From IMG/VR virus record IMGVR_UViG_3300031658_000083, positions 1 to 27,766 of that record: a stretch of 27,766 nt of DNA; one strand, written 5' to 3'. Under the pieces are notes generated by a model. That model was not told where the DNA came from, did no database searches, and saw only the letters and a list, made by a program, of their open reading frames with translations. Numbering within the stretch: the stretch's first letter is position 1; each line of letters begins with the position of its first letter. Origin of the DNA: a virus. The position numbers were made by a program, and so were the translations under genes. Of the stretch, positions 10,501 through 15,964 are shown in pieces.

Positions 10501-11993
10501 AATATAGGGATCCAGTTACTGATAAAATTAATTGGAAAAAGATTAGAAAAACTATTAAAGGTGTAGCTAAAGAACAAGCTAGGGCAGCTCGATCGCTCAA
10601 TAGAGATGACCGTCTTAAGCTTCGTCCTGTCCGAGATGATTCAGGCAATATTGTAGATTACCGCGTTATAATGGATCACAAGACCAAGAAAGAATTACTC
10701 TCACCAGATTTAGAATTTCAAAATGTGTTTGCTCACATGCAATCTAATTTTGTAGATAAAAAGAATAGTATCATTACAGATAAGCATACTGTTGATGAGC
10801 TTGTGCGCGAGCAGCAGACCCTATTAGAGACTATTCCAGAACGATTCATTGATATCATGGATTCAGAGTCTAAATACAAAGAGCAGTATCGTAGACTTCC
10901 TAAAGAAGTACGGGATTATATGCAGCAATATATGATCGATGGTACATTTATGGTGCGAGATAGTATTGTGAATAAGGTGTTTGGTTTTCAAGCCAAAAGC
11001 TTGAGTAACATTGATTTCCTACAAAAAGATTCTAGGGCCATGGCCAAGTGGGCAACCAGAATGGGGCAGCATATTGTTACATCCTTTGTGTCATACGGTG
11101 TAGATCGTATTGTGGTTGCTACTACTGCAGTCATTGCCGGTAACATTATGTCTAATAACTTCCAATTAATGATGCGTAAAATTGGCCCTGTATATATTGC
11201 TCGTAAAACTTTGGAAGGTTTTCAAGAATATCAAGTTTATCAGAAAGATGCTGATAGACTTCGTGAGCTAAATAGGCAGATTAAGATTAAAGATTTGAGT
11301 GATGCTAGCCCTGAGAAACAAGAGGCTATTGCTACCTTTATAAGAATGCAGAATAATAAGATGCATAAAATGAGTGAAGCCGGATTAAACTCTTTGATTG
11401 TGGAAGATCTAAATGAAGCCTCTACTAAAGGATATTTGGATCGGGCTCAAAAGGTAATGAACTCTGATAAGTTCACAAAGTATACTAATAACTTTGCGGC
11501 AAACGCTATAGGCACGGCTGCCAAGACTGTCTTTATGACAAGTAGCAGCGCTCCATATAGGGTATCTAAAAAGGCAGTGGCGTTATCTGACTTCTTAGCT
11601 CGATACGTGATGATCGAGCATGCTATGGAAGTTAAAGGCGAGAGCTTTGAACAAGCTATGTTCGAAGCAGTTGATGCCTTTGTATTATTTGATGAGAACT
11701 TAGATCCAAATATAGATGCTTTAAGCTCAGTAGCTGGTGTGCTGTTTGCCTCATACTTTATGCGTAACCACAGAGCGGTTAAGCAATTAGTTAAAAAGCA
11801 CCCAACTTACGTAGCAGCCTCAGCTGGGTTGCAGCACATATTGGATATTCAGACTTTAGCTAATATGAATAGCTCACTATATATGGGCAATATTGTAAGT
11901 AATTTGCAGCTGGATGATTTAGGAGTTACGGCAGCCACAACTACTTTACCAGGTAATATTGCAGATGGGTTAGATGAATTACCTATATTTTAA
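1518..11993 (+). CDS. Giant virion-encapsidated RNA polymerase (N4 vRNAP-like)
   Basis: 3491 residues, close to the roughly 3500 of N4 vRNAP. In N4 this protein is packaged, injected with the DNA and transcribes early genes. The start ATG follows an AGGAA ribosome site. The core motifs of single-subunit T7-type polymerases are visible. An MMEGR block (R1536) replaces TxxGR. Motif A holds D1673 in EIDGITNGFA. Motif B matches Rx3Kx7YG exactly (R1768, K1772, Y1780, G1781). Motif C is LYDAVMG (Y2040, D2041), with Tyr where T7 and N4 have His. The spacing R-D-K-D of 137, 99 and 269 resembles my recollection of N4 mini-vRNAP (R424, D559, K670, D951: 135, 111, 281). Residues 1 to about 980 form an N-terminal region with a Gly run near 547. 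Residues about 980-1100 are an acidic Ser/Thr/Pro/Glu linker. The C-terminal region (about 2150-3491) has HELTH at 2442-2446 with a possible third ligand E2520. Confidence 0.93.
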   Translation: MVNLHSFSGLDSLILGKKQTLEQLAEEKRLNIQSKSELATVVAKPDSDSMTVRDQYGLLQEIRSEFFDSPDRPELGGSKIRRQKIAYAAQFGVDVDQVTDEDLITWGKNVSAETAKMHFNVGDEVRYTPTGEKSKLAGDDRIISKIYNKDLDQLSELTNTGALNTAVAAPWNQQRLIEANRLKTELRQAKDPGYKSGYDEDGDAIAVQQVDGTVTYGDRDNLRGNNIPQVKSEEKSNIGNWGKPGDIFLNTLAKTVANTFDVAKPILRQVMAIGNGRMSNSLSVTDLIDGHNNIAEVADPSAVITDEQEALFNDIINRGEDTNLNTEEQQFWNSTSGTLLQNMHNTVLANIEDAKAINKVANNFRKTIHAGGLDAKIKKQYDKDFEKDGFFAASANMLIDNPLYAIEELAASLPVMLAAMTAPGLVSMFNQKAEDAILERTQDSNDPLSREDINEVRVGAAVATLFERVGAEIVLKKLPGIDKLTIGLYKQFPLLNHILAPATKVVTAAVFEGGAEAATSVGEQFAGGKDLNPADIGHAAAIGIGGGGGVKAPGAVIDLVRGQTPVVKAKRDAVLREMFTPETMAGTAEGVPLQARIDEINKALGETPGDHPNVIRLTKEREELQKQLDVANPEAISEERHVELSKELEELDAALPKEEVKPSEDAPTSSVQEEDTGVPKVEVSKEVFDAKITESQTGTLQEAVAALSALANGKLEDDQLDALDAARVALRERAGKTPTEEVEHSSLQPVNKQDPAKIKTALENAETEEDVAHFNNILNAIEGEAALTERDPKVKKDTKEVSDDIKNGVTDQWTGFQTYVERIAEITENEADLDNRDGQIKAVENQMKTHLDNMKAKLAAFTKARATTPPAGMVMVVKGTRKDPESQDRTMEYAIEPMLEADFKAERTKTGYATLITEEVSSGLIENIEQEVAFGESMFAMVNGHKDTSFVKAARNQVLEARQLELDFDALDAQQVNTTTAPLSKADIDNLDVEQSTPEKEDTNDDQPESTNTPEAPTPVSGDTSASSTAAPSTPDGEAATKDSKPGIQETSKEDDAENAEQLSEEEGINRGEATPPVEEISEQADEAPAPKVGKPKGSKVAAAIKAGTAPVVDFIAGSALPFITAAFGKAGSVLRQSKLAGLSLPELIKFKSNNGIQNIPTAAFDTEVALVAALVELKMSPAGAAILAKAFKGFNKRYKKLTLKAPDNAEGHALKKAFTMLYTMDGKTSNYEAPPQVVFALMLGNMAWVNQNPLNNALQQKHEQERFMYGSQGGRLSRTEQNQIADLGHSYILSANGVGAHVASLLNISAATAETEIYKANLVTALGIVAMQVNNGTYYDLLAHRWNFGDAPYVEGRSFNTATAPDPITGKSKHTKPVFRHIFMKENIKFSEAGATTLDEAETIFGKATEYENNYPMQKIPTHVVDAIRGTFGGIPKKTRSVLKKLQKTVWTSSDSFTGAAMLQEQHMATLYNLVGVVDIPHGTHPAARERLEAQNQDKIDTLNLLFEAKKDGYLEKFFFKYNLMNQNRIMMEGRLNPQSSHITRYLVKPFDTATYTKENIHEFKLAVVANLGYKVDKHIDAPESNGAKSEIEQIPAANILATFDALILDTNIIAAVDALKTGDIATLAEELDIIKRRFGGDLSILTAITALVEYGDGTATSFKSDITMEIDGITNGFAMNILQFPMFGNDGTLKKRLNQTGTYFGVTTDPVTHLVDGIFRTGKQPDVYLDLQNAVIQATESKDSVEQTRNAALNRLFPEIMDPSARDIVKTAFMVFMYGGGVASITRDIAKDIIADLYIQLGDIQREYNATADFPSVFRDQKVKDFEADLLTLGAKPSRKIRKAIVHNTSTSLLDGKELTFNEESMTVLIGGLLKPRFKAGLNSILGGTVDARNAVIQAGEVMHAVFMQHYEKAVAEAMADVGGRNLAPSEIRKLVSGENLRKWLPQYEGPLNEDGEKIFVDLSKQITDELVKDTLDDVVYDYADPNGKNGRSSTSNGLPAKRFARPGVSALIRGIINMDASLMTLALDSNPQVLSLYDAVMGRPGDLTAISKGYGENYLKLGMNHSVMESMRLQMQKVIDDTRALDAKNGTNLMAAAEAWVTKNSHDKKATYASAVAKVHGNAAAVLEARKNLRSLGEMTSNQLYKPDTAVVDPNSAPSYDERKADIQDKLNLAKQAVYLAQEKLKELPAVTSKILDDLFESEGAVDALKMLKEITPTNIGLFIKIARSNTENRATERVLREIGEMFKSEIQDKNISTSAAKILASLLGGTNTNSAELAEKYRARGKDKLIARVKAELDVYTHSLEFIESESAFNADIQVLRDELLSLEHLRRENPKPTLAGDLDLSNIQTLLAKFKALSRGYHSSDAAHEAHSSVLQRTVNTLAKGLENAARIKISVEQIDGPTQGSYNTRRNKLRVSMSRQPPASANGQSPEEVYVHELTHALTVTALRENPIVRNTLEKLYKRTKKDIDANGKHEIFLNGIPKADWSAKDIEMAEAQYDYLFDNSKGEANRLAEFLAYSVSNKALVTHLESISKEQRTRSEGLAGLFARAIEIVADAFARAMGNKAQANAHMDVMVILEQLMQIQSKNETIASRMANKIVAKSDVYDEKIREVLQRQAERLIKADTTSKLRKVSNSVIGGAALHMSENAVSAQVLRKVHTIMGATVMSIAGEMGDGVLTSPLIKQLLQVRNASAKARQDTERDYLDWFNNKIWKSTTGKDINVETKNALTNVMLRTQISSLLRVKINGTKISASDINNLIGNTTAAADLRKNLRAALLTKMGLKEADRAIEYATELGHFMANGETYLPDAHQNPASIIRSEIAAKDRQEHPTMLPDLQAYVSLIALGATDAREISMVKELSTNEFEKDGANNGIIDILDAHASFTQSSVEELFGNNPMQTQSGWIVERVDNLHSMVTGGSSAKEMKQKKQGSYSQHVPLGDIPGLDTPHDTLYVSRQMPEVRYVSGIFSNTGQHTKGTTIAEMLADDPKYRDPVTDKINWKKIRKTIKGVAKEQARAARSLNRDDRLKLRPVRDDSGNIVDYRVIMDHKTKKELLSPDLEFQNVFAHMQSNFVDKKNSIITDKHTVDELVREQQTLLETIPERFIDIMDSESKYKEQYRRLPKEVRDYMQQYMIDGTFMVRDSIVNKVFGFQAKSLSNIDFLQKDSRAMAKWATRMGQHIVTSFVSYGVDRIVVATTAVIAGNIMSNNFQLMMRKIGPVYIARKTLEGFQEYQVYQKDADRLRELNRQIKIKDLSDASPEKQEAIATFIRMQNNKMHKMSEAGLNSLIVEDLNEASTKGYLDRAQKVMNSDKFTKYTNNFAANAIGTAAKTVFMTSSSAPYRVSKKAVALSDFLARYVMIEHAMEVKGESFEQAMFEAVDAFVLFDENLDPNIDALSSVAGVLFASYFMRNHRAVKQLVKKHPTYVAASAGLQHILDIQTLANMNSSLYMGNIVSNLQLDDLGVTAATTTLPGNIADGLDELPIF

Positions 11994-12208
11994 TTTTTAA
12001 TGGGAGGCTCTTCATCAGGCTCATCACTTGCCCCAAATACCTTAAGTATTATAAATAGGGCTACTCCTATTGCCGTCACTACTACTATTTGGGTTAACCA
12101 AAAAATCCCCATAAGAACAGGAATAGCTATAGCTAGGATAACGATTGCGAAGAACGCGTATTTCACGTTTCCCAGTATTGTTTTTAATTTGTCTAAGTAA
12201 TTTGGCAT
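11990..12208 (-). CDS. Small two-helix membrane protein
   Basis: 72 residues. A basic amphipathic start (about 1-16) is followed by two hydrophobic stretches, about 17-36 and 39-59, and an acidic tail rich in Asp, Glu and Pro. This fits a small inner-membrane protein with two transmembrane helices. The size and topology would suit a holin-like or membrane-anchoring role, but no family was recognised and no endolysin lies next to it. Its stop overlaps the vRNAP stop by 4 bp on the opposite strand. It is the last gene of the minus-strand cassette that begins with SSB. The ribosome site before ATG 12208 is weak, and a second frame starts at 12251 in an ATGA overlap with the upstream gene, so the N-terminus is uncertain. 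Confidence 0.65.
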   Translation of the reverse strand: MPNYLDKLKTILGNVKYAFFAIVILAIAIPVLMGIFWLTQIVVVTAIGVALFIILKVFGASDEPDEEPPIKN

Positions 12209-12247
12209 ATAGCTGATCTTTCTGCTTATTTACCCGATCCGCTAAAC

Positions 12248-12997
12248 TCATTCGAATAACGAATTGATGTTCAGCTCTTCGGCCTTTGGGGTTGTGGCTT
12301 CCTCTTCTTTATCAATAGTTTCTTCAACACTACCGGTTTCAAACGGAGCACCAGAGTCTGCAACATCAGAGGCATGCTGTTCAAACGCAGAAAGAGGAGT
12401 ATTAGGATCCTCATCTGTATTCTCAGCCTCCGCATCAGTGATAACAGCAGCCTCGCCCTGTACGTCAGCAGCTTCAAGAGTCTCAGCTGGTAGATCAACA
12501 GTAGATTCTGCTACCGCCTCTGCAGCGAGCTCTTCAGACGCTGCAGCATTAGCTTCATCGACGATTCCATCAATACGAACTTTCTCTTTCGTATCAACTT
12601 TAGCTTTCTCTTCAGCTTCTTCATCGAGTTCAGTAAATGCTTTGGTCTCACCCTTTTCTTCAGGAGTAAGAATACGGTTCAATTCGATCTCTTTTTTATG
12701 GAGAGCAATTTCAGCTAGGTTACGACGACGACCAGGTTTAGGAGCGAACTCCCACTTGATTCCATCAGGTGCTTTAGCAGTAGCAATAGAAGCTACTTTA
12801 CTGGTATCAGCCAAGTCACCTTTTTCGATAGGTAACGCCTCATGATCCAAGACTTCGTCATCCCGAAATTTTGTATTAGCATTTTGGGATACTGGAATAG
12901 TCTCTGGCAAAATACCAGGAAGCAACTTGAGCGCGATCTCTCTGAGCTCAGCTGCGTTAAACATAGTAGTAAGGTCTACTTCAAAATTTATTTTCAT
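12248..12997 (-). CDS. Acidic hypothetical protein with SLF-type C-terminus
   Basis: 249 residues. An AGGAA ribosome site precedes the ATG. Residues 1 to about 120 are mixed and include a basic patch (KPGRRRN near 90). The second half is low-complexity, Ala/Glu/Asp-rich and probably disordered. The chain ends ELNINSLFE, which resembles the SSB terminus TGSLFS two genes upstream. The gene lies 8 bp after the resolvase, in the SSB-resolvase cassette, so a role in DNA replication or recombination is likely but unproven. The acidic, coil-like tail could act as a protein-docking segment or partial DNA mimic; this is inference. I do not recognise the family. Confidence 0.8.
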   Translation of the reverse strand: MKINFEVDLTTMFNAAELREIALKLLPGILPETIPVSQNANTKFRDDEVLDHEALPIEKGDLADTSKVASIATAKAPDGIKWEFAPKPGRRRNLAEIALHKKEIELNRILTPEEKGETKAFTELDEEAEEKAKVDTKEKVRIDGIVDEANAAASEELAAEAVAESTVDLPAETLEAADVQGEAAVITDAEAENTDEDPNTPLSAFEQHASDVADSGAPFETGSVEETIDKEEEATTPKAEELNINSLFE

Positions 12998-13005
12998 AAT
13001 CGTTC

Positions 13006-13461
13006 CTAATTTAGTAGCCCGTAATGAGCTATCATTAATGCGTCAGATCTACCATCGATCAATCCGCCTTGGGGGCCGTGTAATGCAGCCATGGGGTATA
13101 ACGATGAAGCAATCTGCGCAACTTCGTTCTTAATAGCTTTACCTTTAACGGTAACGCCTATGAATTTTTGCCAAACTTTAGGAGTAACTTTATTGGCTTT
13201 AATGCCTTGAGTTACTATTTCAGACATCGCAATAACGATGCCTAGGTTTCTGCCGAAACCAAAATTAGATTTAGCGGACATACCGAACAAAGAATGAACA
13301 TCTTCACGCCAAACTTTATCTATATGTTGATTATGCAGCCATTTAGTAGCATCATAAATGGAGTGCTTATGTAGGTCGAGAAGAGCAGTGTATGTTGGAT
13401 CTTTGTCATCCAACACACACAATGCTCCTTTAGACCCCGGATCAATTCCGCAGACTCGCAT
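13006..13461 (-). CDS. RuvC-like Holliday junction resolvase
   Basis: 151 residues with the RNase H-fold layout of RuvC-type resolvases. D7 lies in GIDPGSKGA at the first strand, E53 in VWREDVH, and D136 and D140 in IDGRSDALMIAHYG at the C-terminus. These match the four acidic residues that bind two metal ions in the family. The expected job is to cut branched recombination or replication intermediates before packaging. The length is near that of phage and poxvirus RuvC-like enzymes and slightly shorter than bacterial RuvC. Its first base coincides with the last base of the SSB gene, so the two are probably translationally coupled. Confidence 0.88.
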   Translation of the reverse strand: MRVCGIDPGSKGALCVLDDKDPTYTALLDLHKHSIYDATKWLHNQHIDKVWREDVHSLFGMSAKSNFGFGRNLGIVIAMSEIVTQGIKANKVTPKVWQKFIGVTVKGKAIKNEVAQIASSLYPMAALHGPQGGLIDGRSDALMIAHYGLLN

Positions 13462-14207
13462 TAGCTAAAAAGTGAGCCTGTATCAGTAGCAGGTGCTTCA
13501 TCTGCAGCCGCTCCGCCACCCATGATATCAGCTGCTGAAGCGCCTGCTCCATCAGCTTTCTTCTTGGTTTTGTCAATAACGGCGCCGGTATTTTTAGCGG
13601 CCCATTTATCAAACATTGTAGCGTCATCACCACTGAGGATTTCTTCAGTAGTTTTGCCATCAGAGTTACCGAAAAATTTGCACTCGTTAATCGTACGAGT
13701 TTCACCGGTTGGCTCATACTGGCCGGTAGCATCATTTTTCTTAGACTTATCATCAGTAATTTGATGAACCGCAACTTTGATTATTTTATTATGGACAGCC
13801 ATAATTACAGGACGTTCTGTTGGAACTTCCTTGCTTTGAGCCGGATCATATACGTTAATGGTCTTTTTCTCAGCAGTGGCCATGCATTTAGCAAGACTTT
13901 CACCAGTAGCAGCAACACACAACGAGTTAGCTACAGAGTACCCAGGTAGTGGGAAGTCTTTGCCATCTTTCGTGTAATATGTTTTGTTGCCTTTGGCTTT
14001 ACCAGATTTAATCCAGAAAGATTCTTTAAGCTCTTTGCCGTCAGAGTTTTCTAAGATTACGTTGAAGCTTACTGCTTCAGATGCAGACTGATTCAAGAAT
14101 GCCATTTTAACAGTGGCATCATAAACACCAGACTCCCAAGCAAACCCGCCTCCGAGTCGCTCGATCGATTGCGTCTCAACAGACGCAGGTAGTTCCCATT
14201 CTGACAT
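13461..14207 (-). CDS. Single-stranded DNA-binding protein (N4 gp45-like)
   Basis: 248 residues. The N-terminal two thirds match the pattern I know from a phage SSB family: SGVYDATVKMAFLNQS, a KELKESFWIKSG strand, the tyrosine-containing KTYYTKDGKDFPLPGY block, and the PTGETRTI region. The C-terminal 50 residues are Ala/Gly/Asp-rich and disordered, ending in TGSLFS, which fits an SSB-type partner-docking tip. In N4 the SSB of similar size is needed for replication and also acts in transcription by phage RNA polymerase II and by host polymerase at late promoters. Here it is the first gene of a four-gene cassette and is preceded by a promoter-like sequence at 14244-14270. An AAGGA ribosome site lies 8 bases before the ATG. 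Confidence 0.85.
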   Translation of the reverse strand: MSEWELPASVETQSIERLGGGFAWESGVYDATVKMAFLNQSASEAVSFNVILENSDGKELKESFWIKSGKAKGNKTYYTKDGKDFPLPGYSVANSLCVAATGESLAKCMATAEKKTINVYDPAQSKEVPTERPVIMAVHNKIIKVAVHQITDDKSKKNDATGQYEPTGETRTINECKFFGNSDGKTTEEILSGDDATMFDKWAAKNTGAVIDKTKKKADGAGASAADIMGGGAAADEAPATDTGSLFS

Positions 14208-14243
14208 ATTTTATATCCTTATGTTATGGGGTTAAAGTAAGCG

Positions 14244-14270
14244 ATTATACTACAAATCACTCATTGATAA
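14244..14270 (-). promoter_or_regulatory. Sigma70-like promoter candidate for the SSB cassette
   Basis: On the minus strand a perfect TATAAT (14244-14249) lies about 40 bp before the SSB start. Fifteen bases further upstream is TTATCA (14265-14270), a 4/6 match to the -35 box. The spacer is shorter than the usual 17. It sits in an 82-bp non-coding gap between the 63-residue gene and SSB. Confidence 0.4.
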
Positions 14271-14289
14271 TAGCTAAATAAGTTAATTA

Positions 14290-14481
14290 TTATACATCAA
14301 TTATGACAGCTTTTTCTGTTTTAGCCCGGTACTTTTTAAGCACATCAATAAATGTACGTAGGCTCATATTAGGATCAGTCATTAGTGCTTGCAGTGCAAT
14401 TTCTTCAACTACAGCAAGGCCAAAGATAGTAGAAGCAAATACCATGTTTTGGGTTAATTTTGTTTTTAGATCATCAGCCAT
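14290..14481 (-). CDS. Small hypothetical protein (63 aa)
   Basis: 63 residues, with an AAGGA ribosome site 7 bases before the ATG. The chain is helical with a hydrophobic middle (FGLAVVEEIALQALM, about 20-34) and a basic stretch (LKKYRAKTEK) near the end. No membrane segment is convincing because the middle contains two glutamates. It stands alone between the structured non-coding island upstream and the SSB promoter gap downstream, so it may be the only protein made from that transcript. Function unknown. Confidence 0.7.
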   Translation of the reverse strand: MADDLKTKLTQNMVFASTIFGLAVVEEIALQALMTDPNMSLRTFIDVLKKYRAKTEKAVIIDV

Positions 14482-14501
14482 TATTTATTCCTTGGTTTAT
14501 A

Positions 14502-14581
14502 TTTAGGAGCTAAGACGACGGTGGAGCCGGGTGGAGATCAGATCCTGGACTCAATTATACACTGCCATCTTAGCACCTAAA
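14502..14581. repeat. Long-arm inverted repeat (14 bp, one mismatch)
   Basis: TTTAGGAGCTAAGA (14502-14515) pairs with TCTTAGCACCTAAA (14568-14581) at 13 of 14 positions. The loop is 52 bases and contains two direct GGTGGAG copies. The left arm ends about 20 bp before the start of the 63-residue gene. It could be a cruciform, a leader RNA fold or a protein-binding site. Confidence 0.6.
14554..14581 (-). promoter_or_regulatory. Weak promoter candidate upstream of the 63-aa gene
   Basis: A minus-strand TATAAT at 14554-14559 lies 16 bases after TTTAGG (14576-14581), a poor -35 match. It is just downstream of the terminator-like hairpin, where a new transcript would be expected to start. It overlaps the long inverted repeat, so the match may be incidental. 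Confidence 0.25.
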
Positions 14582-14585
14582 GATA

Positions 14586-14615
14586 AACCCTCCCCTGGGT
14601 AGGCAAGGGAGGGTT
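14586..14615 (-). terminator. Rho-independent terminator candidate
   Basis: A perfect 9-bp stem AACCCTCCC / GGGAGGGTT (14586-14594 with 14607-14615) has a 12-base loop and a G+C-rich core. On the minus strand the stem is followed by TTTATCTTTA, a moderate U-tract; the plus-strand exit lacks one. It would end transcripts coming from the ATPase gene and the RNA-like element before it. Confidence 0.6.
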
Positions 14616-14619
14616 AATA

Positions 14620-14677
14620 GATAGGCCCCGGTAACGAGGAAACATGCTCCATAAGGAGAGCTGAAATCAGTCCTATC
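14620..14677 (-). ncRNA. Cloverleaf-like structured RNA candidate
   Basis: A closing stem GATAGG/CCTATC (14620-14625 with 14672-14677) encloses three hairpins. In minus-strand RNA order these are CTG-AAT-CAG type (14661-14670, 3-4 bp), CTCC-TTAT-GGAG (14647-14658) and CCTC-GTTACC-GGGG (14626-14639). The last pairs through a U-G wobble only in minus-strand RNA; plus-strand RNA would have a C-A mismatch, so the structure favours the gene-sense strand. Arm and loop sizes do not fit a canonical tRNA, and there is no TTCRANY loop. It lies directly upstream of the terminator, as expected for a small RNA's 3' boundary. Function unknown. Confidence 0.35.
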
Positions 14678-14701
14678 CTGCACAAGATAAGATTAGTGTG
14701 G

Positions 14702-14747
14702 CTCTAATAGTGCGGTACCACACTGGTACCATACACAATAATTAGAG
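14702..14747 (-). promoter_or_regulatory. Nested palindrome with N4 vRNAP-promoter geometry
   Basis: The inner stem GGTACCA/TGGTACC (14714-14720 with 14724-14730) is 7 bp with a 3-base loop, CAC on the plus strand. The outer stem CTCTAAT/ATTAGAG (14702-14708 with 14741-14747) encloses it. N4 vRNAP promoters are 5-7 bp hairpins with a 3-base loop and a central purine on the template strand. With plus as template the central base is A14722, and transcription would run leftward from about 14711. It lies just past the ATPase stop, so a terminator or processing hairpin is the main alternative. Confidence 0.4.
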
Positions 14748-14757
14748 ACTTACACCA

Positions 14758-15495
14758 CTAACTATAATATTCATGCAGCCGGTTGATTACATTTTGGACG
14801 TTATTATCAATATAAGTTTCTTTAACATCCCACATTCCCATTGGGCTACGAATACGCTCATTGACCGTTTCTTTAGTTAATCGGGTCTGAAATACATATT
14901 TGAAGCCCAAAAGTTTATCTTCTTCGCTAATTTCACACAATTTTGAAGCAGCGTTAATATCTGTTAATTTAGCTAATGGTAGCTTTTTAGTGGAAATAAC
15001 AGTGGAGAAATAACTTTCAATTCCTTGGTTCATTAAGGACCCTTTGACCTTAACGATAGTCTCATTAACCATTTCAGATTCGTTGAGAACATCAGAAGTG
15101 TGAGCTAGAAATATCACATTCTTAGTGGACTTGGCCACTACCTGAGACATTAGGATTTTAAAGTATTGGGCGTAATTACCCCAGGCCTTCATAGTATTCT
15201 CTGAGTTAAGCACCTTAGTGCCCTCATAGAGATCCATCATGTAGGTCAGAGTATCCACGATGATTGTGTGCACCTCAGGCATCTTCTCAGCCTGTTCAAA
15301 GGCCTGGAACACCTGAGCTGATGCGGTGACATTGAGTTTTTTAAAGTCTGATTTAAATGGTAATTTTTTACCATTTTCGCAGTTGATATAAATAACACCA
15401 GGTTGATCTTTCAAATCCTTTAAGCTGGCTGATTTACCGGTAGCAGATTTACCTGATACCAATATAAGATTATCGTTTGTTATTAGGTCAGTCAT
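14758..15495 (-). CDS. RecA-fold/AAA ATPase
   Basis: 245 residues from the ATG at 15495; a TTG four codons earlier is also in frame. Walker A is GKSATGKS (15-22) and Walker B is HTIIVDT (D81). There is a conserved-looking polar stretch NVIFLAHTSD near 130, where phage ATPases of the Sak4/RecA-like group carry motif 3. These proteins usually act as recombination or DNA-handling ATPases on phage replication complexes. That fits the resolvase, SSB and nuclease nearby, but the exact subfamily is not settled. The start overlaps the upstream deoxynucleotidase gene by 8 bp, so translation is likely coupled. The gene is followed by the structured island. Confidence 0.8.
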   Translation of the reverse strand: MTDLITNDNLILVSGKSATGKSASLKDLKDQPGVIYINCENGKKLPFKSDFKKLNVTASAQVFQAFEQAEKMPEVHTIIVDTLTYMMDLYEGTKVLNSENTMKAWGNYAQYFKILMSQVVAKSTKNVIFLAHTSDVLNESEMVNETIVKVKGSLMNQGIESYFSTVISTKKLPLAKLTDINAASKLCEISEEDKLLGFKYVFQTRLTKETVNERIRSPMGMWDVKETYIDNNVQNVINRLHEYYS

Positions 15496-15964
15496 TATGT
15501 TGTCCAATTATTTGTGCGGCTATATTATGTGAATTACCTGGGGTAAATAAAATAGCTATTCCACCATTAATTTTCCAAGCATCACACACTTTTTGCCGGT
15601 CATCTATCAATATGGCTCCAGGGTAACTAAAGGCTCCCTTACCTGCTGTGTTCATACAAAAGGCAACAGGGTGCATTCCAAAACCATGTGATTGTAGCCA
15701 ATCTAATTTTTGTTTAGCTATATCAATATGATGAGGTAAGCCGCCAGTACTAGTCATAAAACAAATAGGTATATTGTTATTATGAATGGTATCAACCATA
15801 CGTATGCCTTCTTCAATAGGAGGCATGCGGCGAAATACTTCACCATCTACGCAAGTGCATTTCCAGAATTTATCAGCAAGTTTATTACTATATTGCTCAC
15901 CAAATACATCAATAATAGCTTGATCAAAATCAGCTATAACGCCGTCCATGTCTATATAAATCAT
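15488..15964 (-). CDS. HAD-family 5'(3')-deoxyribonucleotidase-like phosphatase
   Basis: 158 residues with all HAD motifs. DMDGV carries nucleophile D5 and acid D7; T71/S72 lie in FMTSTGG, K109 in AGKGAF, and D121/D122 in ILIDDR. The order and size match the NT5C-type 5'-nucleotidases often found in phages, which remove phosphate from (deoxy)nucleoside monophosphates. A role in the nucleotide pool during infection is likely, together with the MazG-like gene further upstream. The start is an ATGA overlap with the stop of the preceding small gene, and the end overlaps the ATPase start by 8 bp. Confidence 0.85.
   Translation of the reverse strand: MIYIDMDGVIADFDQAIIDVFGEQYSNKLADKFWKCTCVDGEVFRRMPPIEEGIRMVDTIHNNNIPICFMTSTGGLPHHIDIAKQKLDWLQSHGFGMHPVAFCMNTAGKGAFSYPGAILIDDRQKVCDAWKINGGIAILFTPGNSHNIAAQIIGQHND

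Noticed and set aside
12264-12845. 193-codon plus-strand frame opposite the acidic protein gene
   Set aside because: It is a Ser/Ala-rich mirror of Glu/Asp/Ala codons on the other strand, with no ribosome site and against the operon direction.
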